Below are positions 61,961-64,000 of a DNA stretch of 64,000 bases, in pieces (within the stretch, counting starts at the first letter, position 1; each line of letters opens with the position of its first letter). The notes beneath the pieces were generated by a model. The model did no database searches. It was not told where the DNA came from and worked only from the letters and a program-made list of their open reading frames with translations. The stretch comes from Macropodus opercularis (taxonomy: Eukaryota > Chordata > Actinopteri > Anabantiformes > Osphronemidae), in contig CM061107.1 in the NCBI GenBank assembly GCA_030770545.1, positions 8,086,001-8,150,000 on the forward strand, given 5' to 3'. The position numbers and the translations under genes are program-made.

Positions 61961-64000
61961 TTGAGATGGAGGAAAATAAGAAATCGTCTCATCTCCTGTC
62001 ACTCTGTCTTCATTCGGTTTCTGTATTCCTCTGTCTTCTTTTCCTTTACACCTTCTTCTCTCAGTCATTTTTATGATGTGTCTTTTCCTCTATCACATTC
62101 TCTCCCTTCCCTCCATCTATCTATTCTTTATGTATATTCTCTCTACCACACTGTCGCTTGTTTTCTCCATCATTGTTCATGCTGTCCGACCTCTTCTCTC
62201 TCCTTCTCCTCCTCTCACATCTTTTTGTTTCTCTTTCAGTCTTTACAGTAGAAGGTCCAGAAAGTTGATGGAAGGTGAATACTCTGTATTAAAGCTCGGT
62301 TGTGCAGTGAAGAAGTGGCTTTGGCAGCAAAGTTGAGAAAAATGAAATCAGTGGCGATTTGTGTGGGTATGTTTGAGTTAGTACAAGACACGGGAAACAG
62401 AGATTTCATAAACTTTTCATCGCGTGTGACCAAATTTCTGTATGAATTTCGAACTTCCCCCGACCAGTCCTTGAAAGGAGAAAGACAAAACAGCGAAAAA
62501 GGCTCATTAAGGCCGAATGGAGAGAAGTGGAAAATGTCCTTGGAGAAAAAATAAGAGGCAGCTAGTGGATTGGCGCTGAAGGGGGTGGTGGCGGGTGGGT
62601 GAGCGGCGCTAATCCACCCTTAATAGTAGACTACAGTACTGAGTGTTGCTTTTGATTTTGCGAGCGTTAGAAATGGATGTAATGGCTTAAACTCGCATGC
62701 GATTTCTATTCCTCTAGGAGGTCAGTTATGATGTTTGTACTCAGCAGGGTTGTGTGTGTATGTGTGTCTGGATACATACATGAGTGTGTACATATACATT
62801 CATATACATGTGGGGGTGAGCTGTTCAGACTAATGCACCAATTGCCACATCACGGATCCTTTAATGAGAAAAGTGGAAGTGGGCGGCAGGAGGCCAATTC
62901 AATGAAACACCAATTCATTTAGTTTGGAGAGTTACCAAACATTACTGTGAACAGATTTTGCAGATACGAGTCCCTCCTCTGGTTCCCCTTTCAAGGCCTC
63001 CATCAAAGTTTGTTTCCTAACTCATATTGCACAATATGAGTTACTGTCCTTTTGCAATATCCTGGACAAATATGAGTAAGAAGAACATTTATTCTGAATT
63101 CAATCTGCACTGGAATCAAAAGCTAACTAGGCATCGACGTTGACGCGACCGAGGCTCTTCAGATGCAGCTGATTCGAGCAGCCGAGCCTGTAAATGAGTG
63201 GCGACCGCCCGTGAAGTTTGTCTTGGCGAGGGCCGGCCCTTGTTGATTGCTTTTGAAAGCTTGTGGTTGGAATCCCAGACAACACAATATAATCTTGCCT
63301 CCAGAGTCCCAACAACTGCCTAAATACAGTGTGGTCAAGGAGCTGGTGTGGGTAATTTCAGATTGGATGAGGCCTCTTTCCACAGGAGCTGTTAAAGCTT
63401 TGTAAGGTTAACACTCCACTGGCCAAAGTGGTTTGTTAGAGTTGATTGTTTATTTTTCTTAGGGAAAAGAAAGAGGGAGGTTTGTGTGTATGAGAGGGAT
63501 GACGGAAACATGGGATGTGGCTTGGACTGTAAACCTGTGGGAATTCTTAGGTCCTGGTTTCCTTTTTATAGTTGTCGCTTGTTTAAAATGTCCAGTGGTC
63601 AGGCGTGCAGTAATTTGGCTCTGTTCAGCATATTGCACAAGTTTGTGTGCAGGCTAATATGCTTCACTGTTTCTTGGAGAGGCAGGAACAGGGACAGTTT
63701 TATAAATAAAGCCACAGAACACTAAGAACAATGGATAATGCTTGGCTGCTCCTTCTGCTATTTTCTCTCGCTGGATTTTGATTTCAGCACAGTTTGTTTG
63801 AAGGTCTTTCAAAGATATGGAATGATCATAGATTATCTACCTCCCCTGATGCACACTACTGGAGAGGCAATAATGTAAGAAACCATGAGCATATGAATAG
63901 CCTCTGCTTGCTGAATGCCTTCCTCCCACCACATAGTTTTATGGTGGATGATGCTGGGAGATATTAAATGGGCTGACAGAGAGCTTTGATGTTCAAGTTA
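61961..64000. other. Gene-poor right end
   Basis: A pyrimidine-rich tract at 62000-62239 ends in a good acceptor-like CTCTTTCAG. A donor-like GAAG|GTGAAT follows at 62274/62275, giving a 35-nt candidate exon too weak to call. An inverted repeat is at 63018-63043. The last 200 bases (63780-63990) are unique, repeat-free sequence that may be a conserved element. No coding gene is supported. Confidence 0.45.
63018..63043. repeat. Perfect inverted repeat, 12-nt arms, C/EBP-like centre
   Basis: TAACTCATATTG and its exact reverse complement are separated by CA, and the middle reads TTGCACAA, a C/EBP-type core. A partial third copy (AAATATGAGTAAG) follows near 63068-63080. Confidence 0.85.

Noticed and set aside
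62240..62274. 35-nt stretch between a strong acceptor and GAAG|GTGAAT
   Set aside because: Very short and isolated; only one frame open and no known residues. Kept as a remark on the right-end entry only.

Overview
The window looks like nuclear DNA from a ray-finned fish, probably a teleost. The evidence is vertebrate-type split genes with very short introns at the left end, a GJD3-type connexin directly behind a TOP2A-type topoisomerase (the same neighbours as on human 17q21), and many CA/GT microsatellites. The species cannot be named from the sequence alone.

Layout. (1) 20-3041, plus strand: the last 12 coding exons of DNA topoisomerase II alpha (top2a), 575 codons plus stop, with a 3' UTR to about 3.33 kb. 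The 5' part of the gene lies left of the window. (2) 3991-about 5230, plus strand: a gap-junction gene, gjd3-like, with one non-coding 5' exon and one exon holding a complete 285-residue connexin. (3) 5994-6215: a truncated tandem copy of the start of that connexin exon, with a lost start codon, an in-frame deletion and a premature stop. CTCF-like motifs lie on both sides of it. (4) 6.2-29.3 kb: no recognisable gene; microsatellites, pyrimidine-rich tracts and a few regulatory-looking patches. (5) 29.34-30.39 kb: a CG-dense island with a GC box, the most likely promoter and untranslated first exon of another gene, direction unproven. (6) 30.4-64 kb: no recognisable coding exon, but several unique, moderately AT-rich blocks with homeodomain, PBX/HOX-like and C/EBP-like motifs. 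I read this as a long first intron or a regulatory desert attached to the island.

How it fits together. In human the order is TOP2A, GJD3, RARA, with RARA convergent on GJD3. I looked for retinoic acid receptor DNA-binding and ligand-binding exons on both strands and saw none. Either the receptor gene is inverted with its coding exons beyond 64 kb, or it is absent here and another gene owns the island. Left of about 5.3 kb is compact gene territory; right of it is sparse and regulatory. All statements about conserved elements are inferences from base composition and motifs, because no alignment could be run.
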